A stretch of DNA of 5,287 nt from Bacillota bacterium (GTDB lineage Bacteria > Bacillota > Clostridia > Lachnospirales > Lachnospiraceae). Within the stretch, counting starts at the first letter, position 1. Every line of letters starts with the position of its first letter. Shown piece by piece: positions 1 through 5,287 of the stretch. Below the pieces are notes generated by a model. The model was not told where the DNA came from, ran no database searches, and saw only the letters and a list, made by a program, of their open reading frames with translations. The position numbers and the translations under genes were made by a program. Location: the NCBI GenBank assembly GCA_023436765.1, contig JAEZHX010000187.1, positions 1 through 5,287 of the forward strand. The letters are read 5' to 3'.

Positions 1-1403
1 CCGGCGGACGGCATCATCTCATCATTGAAGGTAATGACTATATTTCCACTAATGGAAATATCCGTACCATCCGGGAAAACGCTTTGAATGGTTGGCTTCT
101 CAGTATCTGTGGCTGAGGAAAAGCTGGATGCGGTCACATCACCGCCTGTGATAGCTATGGTGACATAGTCCCCTCCGATGCCCGGACCACTGTTGCTTTC
201 TGCTGTAATTTGTCCCCCGGTGACAGTCACTGTGGTGATGATGCTATCAATACTATTGGCTCCTCTGCCGATCCCCGCACCGCTGACACTGGAGGCATCC
301 ACTGTTCCACCATTAATGCTGATGCTGGTTTTACTTCTGGTGTGATAGCCCCCGCCGATCCCCGCACCATAGACACTCGTAGCTATGACCGTCCCTCCAT
401 TAATGATGATAGACATATCGTTATAATCGAGTTCACCACCATCGCCAATCCCCGCACCATAGACACTCATTGCTGTAACCGTTCCCCGGTTGATGGTAAT
501 AGAGATATGACGAAGAAAAGTTTGCCTAAAACGGATACCAATACCTGCGCTGATATCACTCTTAGCTGTAATAACACCTCCATTAATGGTGACGTCACCA
601 AGACAAAAAATACCTGCATTACCACTGGTGCCTTCCGTATTTAGCTGTCCGGTTCCTTTGGTCTGTCCGTAAATAGTCAAGCTGCCGTAGGCTAAAGTAA
701 TTCCTTCACCCTTAACGGTAAGCGTACCACTGTCAGCCAGAATCAAGCTTACGTTTCCTTCAATATGAAGATAGGTATACGTCACATCGCCGTTCACCAC
801 ATACCAGCCGTCGGTCAGGGTTGTGGTTGTGCTGGTAAGCTCTGTGGCGGGTTGGATATATTCATCTCCCTTCTCATCCACATAGGGCGTTCCAGCAGGA
901 GCCGCAAAAGCCACACTCCGCAGCGTGGGAGCTGATGCCACCTCAGTGGCAAACTGCGCAGAAGCCACTGTCGAGCGGCTCCCATCACGGCTTTCCAGCA
1001 AAGCGTAGGCTGTGTATTCGGATTCTGCCATCAGCTCTGTCACATTGGCAGACACCGCAGCGCCTGATACCACTGTTACCGTTTTCCCTGCCAGGATGGT
1101 AGCCTCGTTCGGCGTTCCCTCCTCCGATTGCTGTACCAGATAATACACGGTGCCGTCTGTGCTGCCGGTATAGCTCAGGGTTGCACTGCTGTCTGTCACT
1201 TCACTTACGCTGATAGAAAGCGTATTCACTGAACCGTTTGAAGTGGCATCGCTGCCCGTTACATGGCTATCCCCGATAGCGGGAACGGAAGGTATTCCAC
1301 TGTCCTGCACCGGCTCCTGGGCCCACGCTGTCGCCGGCATGAATGTGATTACCATCGCCGCTGCCAGCAGTAGGCTCCCCATCCGCTTATGTATTGTTTT
1401 CAT
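1..1403 (-). CDS. Secreted surface protein with Fn3-like region, beta-helix-like repeats and start of an Ig-like domain (3' end outside window)
   Basis: Reading from ATG at 1403, the frame stays open for 467 codons and leaves the window, so the C-terminus and any cell-wall anchor are not visible. A strong AAGGAGGAGG lies 7 bases before the ATG, and the ATG overlaps the stop of the preceding small membrane gene (ATGA). Residues 1-28 are a signal peptide: a basic start (MKTIHKR), a hydrophobic core, and a probable cut after TAWA. Residues about 60-155 resemble a fibronectin type III-like beta-sandwich (SATLSYTGS, then TELMAESEYTAYALL). Residues 195-265 form a short beta-rich lead-in. Residues about 269-428 carry imperfect units of about 30 residues with INGGTV and GAGIGGG motifs, as in parallel beta-helix surface proteins of gut Firmicutes. 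From about residue 434 (EKPTIQSVFPDGT, ITFNDEM) an SbsA/Big_5-like Ig domain begins. No catalytic motif is visible. An adhesin or carbohydrate-binding surface role is inference. Confidence 0.85.
   Translation of the reverse strand, partial: MKTIHKRMGSLLLAAAMVITFMPATAWAQEPVQDSGIPSVPAIGDSHVTGSDATSNGSVNTLSISVSEVTDSSATLSYTGSTDGTVYYLVQQSEEGTPNEATILAGKTVTVVSGAAVSANVTELMAESEYTAYALLESRDGSRSTVASAQFATEVASAPTLRSVAFAAPAGTPYVDEKGDEYIQPATELTSTTTTLTDGWYVVNGDVTYTYLHIEGNVSLILADSGTLTVKGEGITLAYGSLTIYGQTKGTGQLNTEGTSGNAGIFCLGDVTINGGVITAKSDISAGIGIRFRQTFLRHISITINRGTVTAMSVYGAGIGDGGELDYNDMSIIINGGTVIATSVYGAGIGGGYHTRSKTSISINGGTVDASSVSGAGIGRGANSIDSIITTVTVTGGQITAESNSGPGIGGDYVTIAITGGDVTASSFSSATDTEKPTIQSVFPDGTDISISGNIVITFNDEMMPSA
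120..599 (-). repeat. Degenerate tandem repeat of about 30 residues (about 90 bp) inside the surface protein
   Basis: Residues about 269-428 of the surface protein contain about five successive units. Each has a strand I-x-I-N-G-G-x-V-x-A-x-S followed by a turn such as GAGIG, with units starting near residues 269, 301, 331, 361 and 392 and a half unit at 415. At DNA level the turn appears on the plus strand as near-identical copies of GCCGATCCCCGCACC (around 268, 355 and 448), while the segments between diverge. The regular spacing suits stacked coils of a beta-helix. Recombination between copies could change the repeat number. Confidence 0.7.
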
Positions 1404-1729
1404 TTGTTATCCTCCTCCTTCTTATCACAGCTTTTCTTTTCCTTTTCCCGATAGCGGATGCACAGCACCGTAATAACGACCGCTGCGATAAAGGCAATTA
1501 CACCCACTAGCACATAGCCCCCCACGTCCTCCAATAGCATTGTTGTGCCGTACAGCTCAGGCACACGACCTTGCCCCCGGACGACGAAAACGCTGACCGC
1601 TCCCGCAAGACTACCTGACAGTGCCAAACACAACGCGGACAGCATTGCTGTCAGGCGGTTTTCCTGTTTCCTGTGTAGCTTGACCACACGGTGCTCAACC
1701 ATTACCACTCGTATCTCTGTATCGTACAT
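1400..1729 (-). CDS. Small two-helix membrane protein, paralogue of the protein at 3218-3571
   Basis: This gene encodes 109 residues. A basic N-terminal cytoplasmic helix (about 1-27) is followed by a first membrane helix (about 29-50), a short outside loop (about 51-68), a second membrane helix (about 70-92, containing GGYVLVGVIAF) and a charged C-tail rich in K, E and D. It aligns with the small protein beside the sigma factor. The first 26 residues align without gaps (V-E-x-R-V-x4-R-x4-R-L is shared), and the second helix matches closely (GYVLVGVIAF against GYVLIGLMAF, then TVLC). That gapless match supports the start at 1729, which has a modest GGAAAGG about 11 bases upstream. The stop overlaps the ATG of the surface protein (ATGA), so translation of the two is probably coupled. 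The function is not known. Given its paralogue's position, it may be a sensor or anti-sigma-like membrane partner of the surface protein. Confidence 0.8.
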   Translation of the reverse strand: MYDTEIRVVMVEHRVVKLHRKQENRLTAMLSALCLALSGSLAGAVSVFVVRGQGRVPELYGTTMLLEDVGGYVLVGVIAFIAAVVITVLCIRYREKEKKSCDKKEEDNK

Positions 1730-1928
1730 GAATAAGCCAACCTTTCCGAAAGCTGCCTAAAATTCTTTCTACTTATATTAATACATAAAACGCTAAAATT
1801 CCCCACTAAAATGTAAAATTTTCTAATATTTTTGACACTACTAAATTCCCAAAGTAACCTCCAGTCACTATTCCCCGAAAGCTGATGTTACTTTGACAAT
1901 TTATCTCCCGGAAATAATAATTGACGAT
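1730..1928. other. AT-rich intergenic region upstream of the surface-protein operon
   Basis: About 200 bases lie between the terminator of the sigma operon and the small membrane gene, with no plausible coding frame. The region must hold the promoter of the two-gene surface operon, but I could not find a convincing sigma-A promoter on the minus strand. Only weak candidates exist, for example TTGGGA and TATTAG with an 18-base spacer. No classic ECF promoter pair (AAC element plus CGT element at the usual distance) was obvious either. It does contain a 9-bp inverted repeat (1850-1895) and a 10-bp direct repeat, CCGAAAGCTG, at 1746-1755 and 1875-1884. Confidence 0.6.
1850..1895. promoter_or_regulatory. 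Spaced 9-bp inverted repeat, possible operator
   Basis: CAAAGTAAC at 1850-1858 is matched exactly by its reverse complement GTTACTTTG at 1887-1895, leaving 28 bases between the arms. The repeat lies about 120-165 bases upstream of the small membrane gene that heads the surface-protein operon. No T-run follows on either strand, so a terminator is unlikely. Binding by a dimeric regulator is inference. Confidence 0.35.
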
Positions 1929-1954
1929 AAAAAGAGCTGCCCTTCGGCAGCTCT
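1929..1954 (-). terminator. Intrinsic terminator of the sigma/PrsW operon
   Basis: Read on the minus strand, AGAGCTGCC, a GAAG loop and GGCAGCTCT form a perfect 9-bp stem. It runs straight into five T residues and starts about 18 bases after the stop codon of the PrsW-family gene. On the plus strand the stem is not followed by T residues, so it works in one direction only. It marks the end of the four-gene operon and separates it from the surface-protein unit. Confidence 0.92.
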
Positions 1955-1972
1955 GAGGTTATTGTTTATCGC

Positions 1973-2608
1973 TTAATTCGATCGCTTTGACCGTAGCAGC
2001 TTTGTAATTCCAACGCCCAAGATAACGGTGAGGGCAGGAATGAGCAGACCCACCATTCTGACAACGCCCCCTACGCTCAAAAGCAGATTGTAAATAGCGT
2101 GAAAGGTAATGGCTACACACAATAGGCCAAGGGTTCCCGCTGCTTTCAGCCACGGATGCTTCCACACATATAGAAGCCCGTAGCCCACGATGGCCCCGCA
2201 GACAATATGCATAGCGCCGGTGCCGAAGCCCCGCATGAGTAAAAGCCAAAGCTGCGACGTGTCGTTTTTGAGGATATAACAGGCATTTTCAAAGGTAGCG
2301 AAACCCGTCGCCACAAAGAGGATGGCGCTTTGTGCCTCCCGTCTCGTCGGTTCAAATACCAGCAGGAAGAAGAGCAGAGGCAAAAGCTTCATTGTTTCCT
2401 CAATCATTGGAGCAAGCTCCACCGTGGCGTCCACAATGTCCGCATCATAAAGCCTTGCAATAAAGGTGTTGATATAGGCAGACAAAAGGCATATACCCAT
2501 TCCCACAAGCAGGAATGCAAAGGGCGGGCGGTTGCGCTTTCCCGCACACAGCATGGCAATCAACAGGGGTGCGGCGATGCAGATAAATACGTTTTCAATA
2601 TAAATCAT
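1973..2608 (-). CDS. prsW: PrsW-family intramembrane glutamic-type protease
   Basis: This gene encodes 211 residues, almost all in membrane helices. The family signature is complete and in the usual order. E70-E71-x-x-K74 lies in PMIEETMKLLP, F106-E107-N108 with Y111 in GFATFENACYIL, H134 and G138 in MHIVCGAIVGYG, and H170 with Y173-N174 in ITFHAIYNLLL. In B. subtilis PrsW, a relative of the CAAX/Rce1-type proteases, the paired glutamates and a histidine are needed for site-1 cleavage of the anti-sigma factor RsiW, which leads to release of SigW. The ATG at 2608 overlaps the stop of the upstream membrane gene (ATGA) and has AAGGCGG about 7 bases before it. As the last gene of an operon headed by an ECF sigma factor, it probably cleaves that sigma factor's membrane-bound inhibitor. 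The fold and family are clear; the substrate is inference. No truncation or missing key residue is seen. Confidence 0.9.
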   Translation of the reverse strand: MIYIENVFICIAAPLLIAMLCAGKRNRPPFAFLLVGMGICLLSAYINTFIARLYDADIVDATVELAPMIEETMKLLPLLFFLLVFEPTRREAQSAILFVATGFATFENACYILKNDTSQLWLLLMRGFGTGAMHIVCGAIVGYGLLYVWKHPWLKAAGTLGLLCVAITFHAIYNLLLSVGGVVRMVGLLIPALTVILGVGITKLLRSKRSN

Positions 2609-3234
2609 TCTGCCACCGCCTTTTTCAGCGTCGGTAAAAAGGTGAAAAGCACGGCGCTCAACAGGAAATCAAACCAAAAATAAGGATTTGAAAGTGTTAT
2701 GTGGTCCCAAATGCAGGAAGCTATCCAAAGGCAATACTCCACTAGGATAAATGCCAAAACCGATATATGAAAATATTGGTGATTACGCCCCGCACCGGTT
2801 TGATGGTGGGCAAACAGCAGCCCTCGCAGAGCAATATATCCACATGCCCCCATCAGGACAGCCCATAGAACATTCACGAAATAGTCGCCCCACCTGAAGA
2901 AATAAAGGCACATGACCCCACAAAAGACAGGGATAGTCCACAGCCAAAGGGGTCGGTATGCTCCTTCCCCCGGTAGCTGTATGGTCTTTTGCAGCATCAG
3001 TAGAAATAGTAGGCTTGCAAGCCAGTTCAAATCCGATATAGAAGAAATCTGCGGCGTCATCGAACGAAATACAAGGAATAAAAACCAATAAATCAGCCCG
3101 AGGGTGAACGCTCCATAATAGCAGGTGAGCAGAAACCATGCTTGATTTTTACTCCGGATGAAAAGCACAGCGGTGTAGATGCCACAGCCAGTCATGACCG
3201 TAAGCTGTATGCCATTGTCAATTATGTGAAGCAT
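2605..3234 (-). CDS. Multi-helix membrane protein of unknown function in the sigma/PrsW operon
   Basis: I do not recognise a named family. The protein has 209 residues from ATG at 3234 and about seven hydrophobic helices (roughly 8-26, 33-53, 66-82, 91-110, 116-135, 151-170 and 180-200). There are short polar links, one histidine-containing basic loop (AHHQTGAGRNHQ, about 142-153) and a short basic C-end (TLKKAVAE). Many aromatic residues (W, F, Y) sit at helix ends. A GTG three codons earlier (3243) would extend it, but it overlaps the ribosome binding site itself. The ATG at 3234 has GGAGGG 8 bases upstream and is preferred. The gene overlaps its upstream neighbour by 17 bases and the protease gene by 4 (ATGA). 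Its place between a sigma partner and a protease suggests a sensor, a scaffold or an inhibitor component. No motif shows which. Confidence 0.8.
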   Translation of the reverse strand: MLHIIDNGIQLTVMTGCGIYTAVLFIRSKNQAWFLLTCYYGAFTLGLIYWFLFLVFRSMTPQISSISDLNWLASLLFLLMLQKTIQLPGEGAYRPLWLWTIPVFCGVMCLYFFRWGDYFVNVLWAVLMGACGYIALRGLLFAHHQTGAGRNHQYFHISVLAFILVEYCLWIASCIWDHITLSNPYFWFDFLLSAVLFTFLPTLKKAVAE

Positions 3235-3571
3235 CGTCGCCACCCTCCATAACCCGCTTATCCCTGCAGTGCAGAAGGAAGCAAAGAACGGTCAGGCACG
3301 CGCCGAGTATAAAGGCCATAAGGCCAATTAACACATAGCCGAGGGTGCTGCCCTCATAGAAAATGCTTGCCATCATGCCGGTACTCGTGTAGTCCCCCTC
3401 GGTAAGTCCTGCCATAATACCGGGCATTGCCACCCCTATTCCTATAACGATAAGTAAACAGGCGGCGGCAGCGGACAGACCGATATAGCGGCTTAGGCGC
3501 TGTTTCTTCTGACGTTCCCACTCCTTCACGCGCTTTTCCACGGCGGCGACCCGCTCATCATTACTGCGCAT
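3218..3571 (-). CDS. Small two-helix membrane protein, candidate anti-sigma factor or PrsW substrate
   Basis: This gene encodes 117 residues. The N-terminal cytoplasmic helix (1-28) is strongly charged, with V-E-K-R-V and W-E-R-Q-K-K-Q-R. Membrane helix one spans about 30-52, followed by an outside loop (about 53-76, with acidic and S/T residues), membrane helix two (about 77-97, GYVLIGLMAF and TVLC) and a charged tail. ATG 3571 has AGGAGGGG 7 bases upstream and overlaps the sigma gene stop by 11 bases, so the two are probably made together. Genes directly after an ECF sigma factor often encode its membrane anti-sigma factor, and the operon also contains PrsW. No zinc anti-sigma motif (HxxxCxxC) is seen and the cytoplasmic part is much shorter than a classical anti-sigma domain. 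If it does bind sigma, it does so through an unusually small segment. A paralogue lies at 1400-1729. Confidence 0.8.
   Translation of the reverse strand: MRSNDERVAAVEKRVKEWERQKKQRLSRYIGLSAAAACLLIVIGIGVAMPGIMAGLTEGDYTSTGMMASIFYEGSTLGYVLIGLMAFILGACLTVLCFLLHCRDKRVMEGGDDASHN
3243..3248 (-). promoter_or_regulatory. Ribosome binding site that fixes the start of the seven-helix membrane protein
   Basis: GGAGGG read on the minus strand lies 8 bases before ATG 3234. The in-frame GTG at 3243-3241 touches this element and so cannot use it. The site is inside the 3' end of the upstream small membrane gene, consistent with coupled translation. Confidence 0.7.
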
Positions 3572-4112
3572 CGGTAATCCCCTCCTGTTCCAATAGCGGG
3601 CGCAGGGCTTTCTTACCGCGCTCCAGCATATGATCTATTTGTTTTTTTGTTTTTCCCATTACCTGCGCCGCCTGTGCATAGCTCATATTCTCGAAATACA
3701 GCAAGTACAACGCCTCGCGGTAATGGAGGCTAAGCTGCTCCATGCACTTACGCAGGATGCGACCTTGTTCCTCGGTCTGCACAACCGCTTCCACCAGCAG
3801 CCCGCTTTCCGGCTCGTCCTTTAAAGCTTCAAGGCTAAAACAGGAATGGCGTCTGCGATTGTTCGCGTAGCGCAGAGCAAGGTTTCGGGCCGTTTTATAC
3901 AGATATGCCTTAAAACCATTTTCGACAAGCCGAGGCTTCGCAGCCACCATGCGAGAAAAGGCTTCGATCATCAAATCTTCAGCCTCGTGAATGTCATGTA
4001 TGTATCCGTTGATATAAAGCATCAAAGCATTGCCATGCCGCTCCATGAGAATGCATAGCGCATTCCCCTCGCCGCCGAGATAGGCGGCGAAGAGGGCTTC
4101 ATCCTTTTCCAT
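3561..4112 (-). CDS. ECF-type RNA polymerase sigma factor (sigma-70 family)
   Basis: The gene encodes 183 residues from ATG 4112. Region 2 spans about 22-90, with the RNA polymerase-binding helix EAEDLMIEAFSRM (about 43-55) and then FKAYLYKTARNLALRYANNRRR, the -10 recognition part. A variable linker spans about 91-115. Region 4 spans about 118-172, with LSLHYREALYLLYFENMSY and a helix-turn-helix AQVMGKTKKQIDHMLERGKKAL that reads the -35 element. There is no region 1 or 3, as usual for ECF factors. The frame is open 19 codons further, to ATG 4169, but that ATG falls at the expected transcription start and has no ribosome binding site. ATG 4112 has GGGAGGT 7 bases upstream. The gene heads the operon and presumably directs polymerase to envelope-related promoters, kept in check by the following membrane proteins. 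The target genes are not shown by the sequence. The adjacent surface-protein operon is an attractive candidate. Confidence 0.92.
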   Translation of the reverse strand: MEKDEALFAAYLGGEGNALCILMERHGNALMLYINGYIHDIHEAEDLMIEAFSRMVAAKPRLVENGFKAYLYKTARNLALRYANNRRRHSCFSLEALKDEPESGLLVEAVVQTEEQGRILRKCMEQLSLHYREALYLLYFENMSYAQAAQVMGKTKKQIDHMLERGKKALRPLLEQEGITDAQ

Positions 4113-4119
4113 TGCCGCC

Positions 4120-4126
4120 ACCTCCC
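4120..4126 (-). promoter_or_regulatory. Ribosome binding site that fixes the sigma factor start
   Basis: GGGAGGT on the minus strand lies 7 bases before ATG 4112. It supports the 183-residue protein over the 202-residue reading that begins at 4169, where no Shine-Dalgarno can be found. Confidence 0.75.
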
Positions 4127-4175
4127 ATTCGTTTGTAATACTGCTGTACCAAACCCTCCGAAAACTCATATTTCA

Positions 4176-4205
4176 ATTATATGCGGTGCTCCAAATAATT
4201 GTCAA
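4176..4205 (-). promoter_or_regulatory. Consensus sigma-A promoter of the sigma/PrsW operon
   Basis: On the minus strand a perfect -35 TTGACA (4200-4205) and a perfect -10 TATAAT (4176-4181) are separated by 18 bases. Transcription should begin near 4169, giving a leader of about 57 bases before the sigma gene. The promoter lies about 46 bases after the helicase stop. A full consensus match implies steady expression by the housekeeping polymerase rather than only autoregulation by the ECF factor, so control is probably at protein level. The slightly long spacer may reduce strength. Confidence 0.85.
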
Positions 4206-4250
4206 TAGTGACAGCGGGAACAACTTGTGAGGGCAGCCACCTATTCATAC

Positions 4251-5287
4251 CTACTTCTTCTTCGATCTCCAGAAGAATCTTTTCCCGGATTTTGAAGGCT
4301 TCTGGCTAGGATCCTTCGCTTGTATCACCTGTGTGGAAGGCTCCGGTTCCATACCTTTTGTTACTGCTCTCGTTTGATTTATGACATTGGAGGCTGAGTT
4401 ACCTTGCTCTGGTGTCATATTCATTGGGGTCCTCTGCATTGGTTTCTTCTGTGTTGGTGCCTTCTGCATTGGTGTCTTCTGCACTGGTGTCTTCTGTGTT
4501 GATGCAATTGTTGCTGTTGTCTTCTGCGCTGATCCCTTCTGCACCGGTGTCTTCTGCGTTGGTCCATTTTTCTTTATTGATTTTTGAGTTACCGCTTGCT
4601 GTACAGAGCCCTGTGATACAGCTTTCTTACCGCCTGCTTCCTTTGGTTCCGGAGCTCTTCTTGGCTGAGTTGTTTTCTCTGCCGGATAATTCTTTAGGAG
4701 CGGATAGGGGTGATCCTTCACCTCAGGGATTGATTTTCCTATCAGTTTTTCTATATCAGCAAGCAGAGCCTTCTCATCAAAATCACAGAAGGATATTGCT
4801 GTTCCCCCCAAGCCTGCCCGGCCTGTTCTTCCGATCCGATGAACATAGGTTTCTGGGATATTCGGCAGATCATAATTAATGACATGGGATAATTCATCGA
4901 TATCTATCCCTCTGGCTGCTATATCGGTTGCAATCAATACCCGGAGCTTCCTCTCTTTAAAATCATTCAAGGCCAGCTGCCTGGCACCCTGTGATTTATC
5001 CCCGTGGATTGCCTTTGCATTGACATTCGCCTTCCCAAGGATGCGAACTATTTTATCGGCTCCATGTTTGGTTCGGGTAAATATCAGTACCGAGGCAATT
5101 GTTTTGTCCTTTAGAAGATGGATCAGCAAGTCCTTCTTGTTCTCTTTATCAACATAATAGAGGTATTGCTGTATGGTATCTACTGTGGAGGATACCGGGG
5201 TCACCGCGATCTTCTGCGGATGATTTAGGATGGACCTGGACATCTCGTCTATGGAAGGCGGTACTGTCGCTGAGAACAGCAGTGTCT
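4251..5287 (-). CDS. DEAD-box RNA helicase, RhlE-like, 5' part outside the window
   Basis: The frame is open to the right edge and the visible part covers about 344 codons. The first visible residues (LLFSATVPPSIDE) include motif III, SAT, at 5265-5273. The ATG at 5243 is therefore internal, not the start. The linker ITPVSSTVDTI-type segment is RhlE-like. The second RecA domain is complete: motif IV region VLIFTRTKHGADK, motif V ATDIAARGIDI and motif VI YVHRIGRTGRAG, with the arginines used for ATP hydrolysis. After it comes a lysine/glutamine/proline-rich tail of about 140 residues with pentapeptide repeats, ending in KRFFWRSKKK. Such proteins unwind short RNA duplexes using ATP in ribosome assembly, RNA decay or cold adaptation, and basic tails usually add RNA binding. 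The specific role is not visible. No clear intrinsic terminator follows the stop, so some readthrough into the sigma operon is possible. Confidence 0.93.
   Translation of the reverse strand, partial: TLLFSATVPPSIDEMSRSILNHPQKIAVTPVSSTVDTIQQYLYYVDKENKKDLLIHLLKDKTIASVLIFTRTKHGADKIVRILGKANVNAKAIHGDKSQGARQLALNDFKERKLRVLIATDIAARGIDIDELSHVINYDLPNIPETYVHRIGRTGRAGLGGTAISFCDFDEKALLADIEKLIGKSIPEVKDHPYPLLKNYPAEKTTQPRRAPEPKEAGGKKAVSQGSVQQAVTQKSIKKNGPTQKTPVQKGSAQKTTATIASTQKTPVQKTPMQKAPTQKKPMQRTPMNMTPEQGNSASNVINQTRAVTKGMEPEPSTQVIQAKDPSQKPSKSGKRFFWRSKKK
4395..4559 (-). repeat. 15-bp tandem repeat coding for pentapeptides (xQKTP) in the helicase tail
   Basis: Eleven consecutive in-phase pentads can be read: TQKTP, VQKGS, AQKTT, ATIAS, TQKTP, VQKTP, MQKAP, TQKKP, MQRTP, MNMTP and EQGNS. 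The DNA unit is about NNNCAGAAGACACCA, best preserved in the middle and decayed at the ends. The first base triplet of each unit varies most (T, V, A, M). The unit length is a multiple of three, so gain or loss of copies would keep the frame and change only tail length. The repeat is positively charged and probably disordered. Confidence 0.85.

Noticed and set aside
120..599. CRISPR-like array of repeats and spacers
   Set aside because: The repeats are degenerate, stay in the reading frame of an exported protein and code for a regular beta-helix pattern. There are no cas genes.
210..644. Plus-strand open frame of 144 codons
   Set aside because: It lies opposite the repeat region of the surface protein, and its repetitive ADPRTIDT pattern is the antisense reading of the GAGIG repeats. 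It has no ribosome binding site.
1893..1921. Plus-strand TTGACA with AATAAT 17 bases later, a possible rightward promoter
   Set aside because: It would point into the 3' end of the convergent protease gene, no plus-strand gene follows, and the region is AT-rich enough to give such matches by chance. An antisense RNA cannot be excluded.
4113..4169. Longer sigma factor start at ATG 4169
   Set aside because: It coincides with the predicted transcription start and has no ribosome binding site. The extra 19 residues do not look like sigma region 2, and ATG 4112 has a strong site.
4206..4250. Possible terminator after the helicase
   Set aside because: Only an imperfect pairing between AATAGGTGGC and GCTGTCACTATT could be drawn, with bulges and no T-run after it.
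4381..4879. Plus-strand open frames rich in V, C, F and S opposite the helicase tail
   Set aside because: These are antisense readings of the 15-bp repeats. They have biased composition and no supporting start signal.

Overview
The window looks like chromosomal DNA of a low-to-mid GC Firmicute, probably a gut-type Clostridia or Erysipelotrichia relative. The reasons are strong AGGAGG-type ribosome binding sites, a consensus sigma-A promoter, tight ATGA gene overlaps, a PrsW-type membrane protease and a secreted surface protein of the beta-helix/Ig-like kind. That placement is inference; there is no rRNA or other marker gene. All convincing genes read on the minus strand, so the account below runs from right to left.

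Right edge (about 4251-5287): the 3' part of a DEAD-box RNA helicase, from motif III (SAT) through the complete second RecA-like domain, then a basic low-complexity tail built on an in-phase pentapeptide repeat (xQKTP). Its start lies outside the window.

Centre (about 1929-4205): a self-contained four-gene operon. It has a TTGACA-N18-TATAAT promoter, an ECF-type sigma factor, a small two-helix membrane protein, a roughly seven-helix membrane protein of unknown function and a PrsW-family intramembrane protease, and it closes with a clear intrinsic terminator. Every junction overlaps by a few bases and each gene has its own good Shine-Dalgarno, so the genes are probably translationally coupled. 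PrsW of Bacillus subtilis starts the proteolysis of an anti-sigma factor that frees an ECF sigma factor. The arrangement therefore suggests an envelope-signal-controlled sigma switch, with the small two-helix protein (or less likely the seven-helix one) as the anti-sigma factor or protease substrate.

Left part (1-1930): an AT-rich 200-base intergenic region holding a 9-bp inverted repeat, then a second transcription unit. It consists of a paralogue of the small two-helix protein, overlapping by ATGA with a large exported surface protein (signal peptide, Fn3-like region, glycine-rich beta-helix-like repeats, start of an Ig-like domain) that runs off the left edge. The repeated use of the small membrane protein, once beside the sigma factor and once beside the surface protein, is the most interesting feature. 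It suggests that the surface protein belongs to the same regulatory circuit, though the sequence alone does not prove this.
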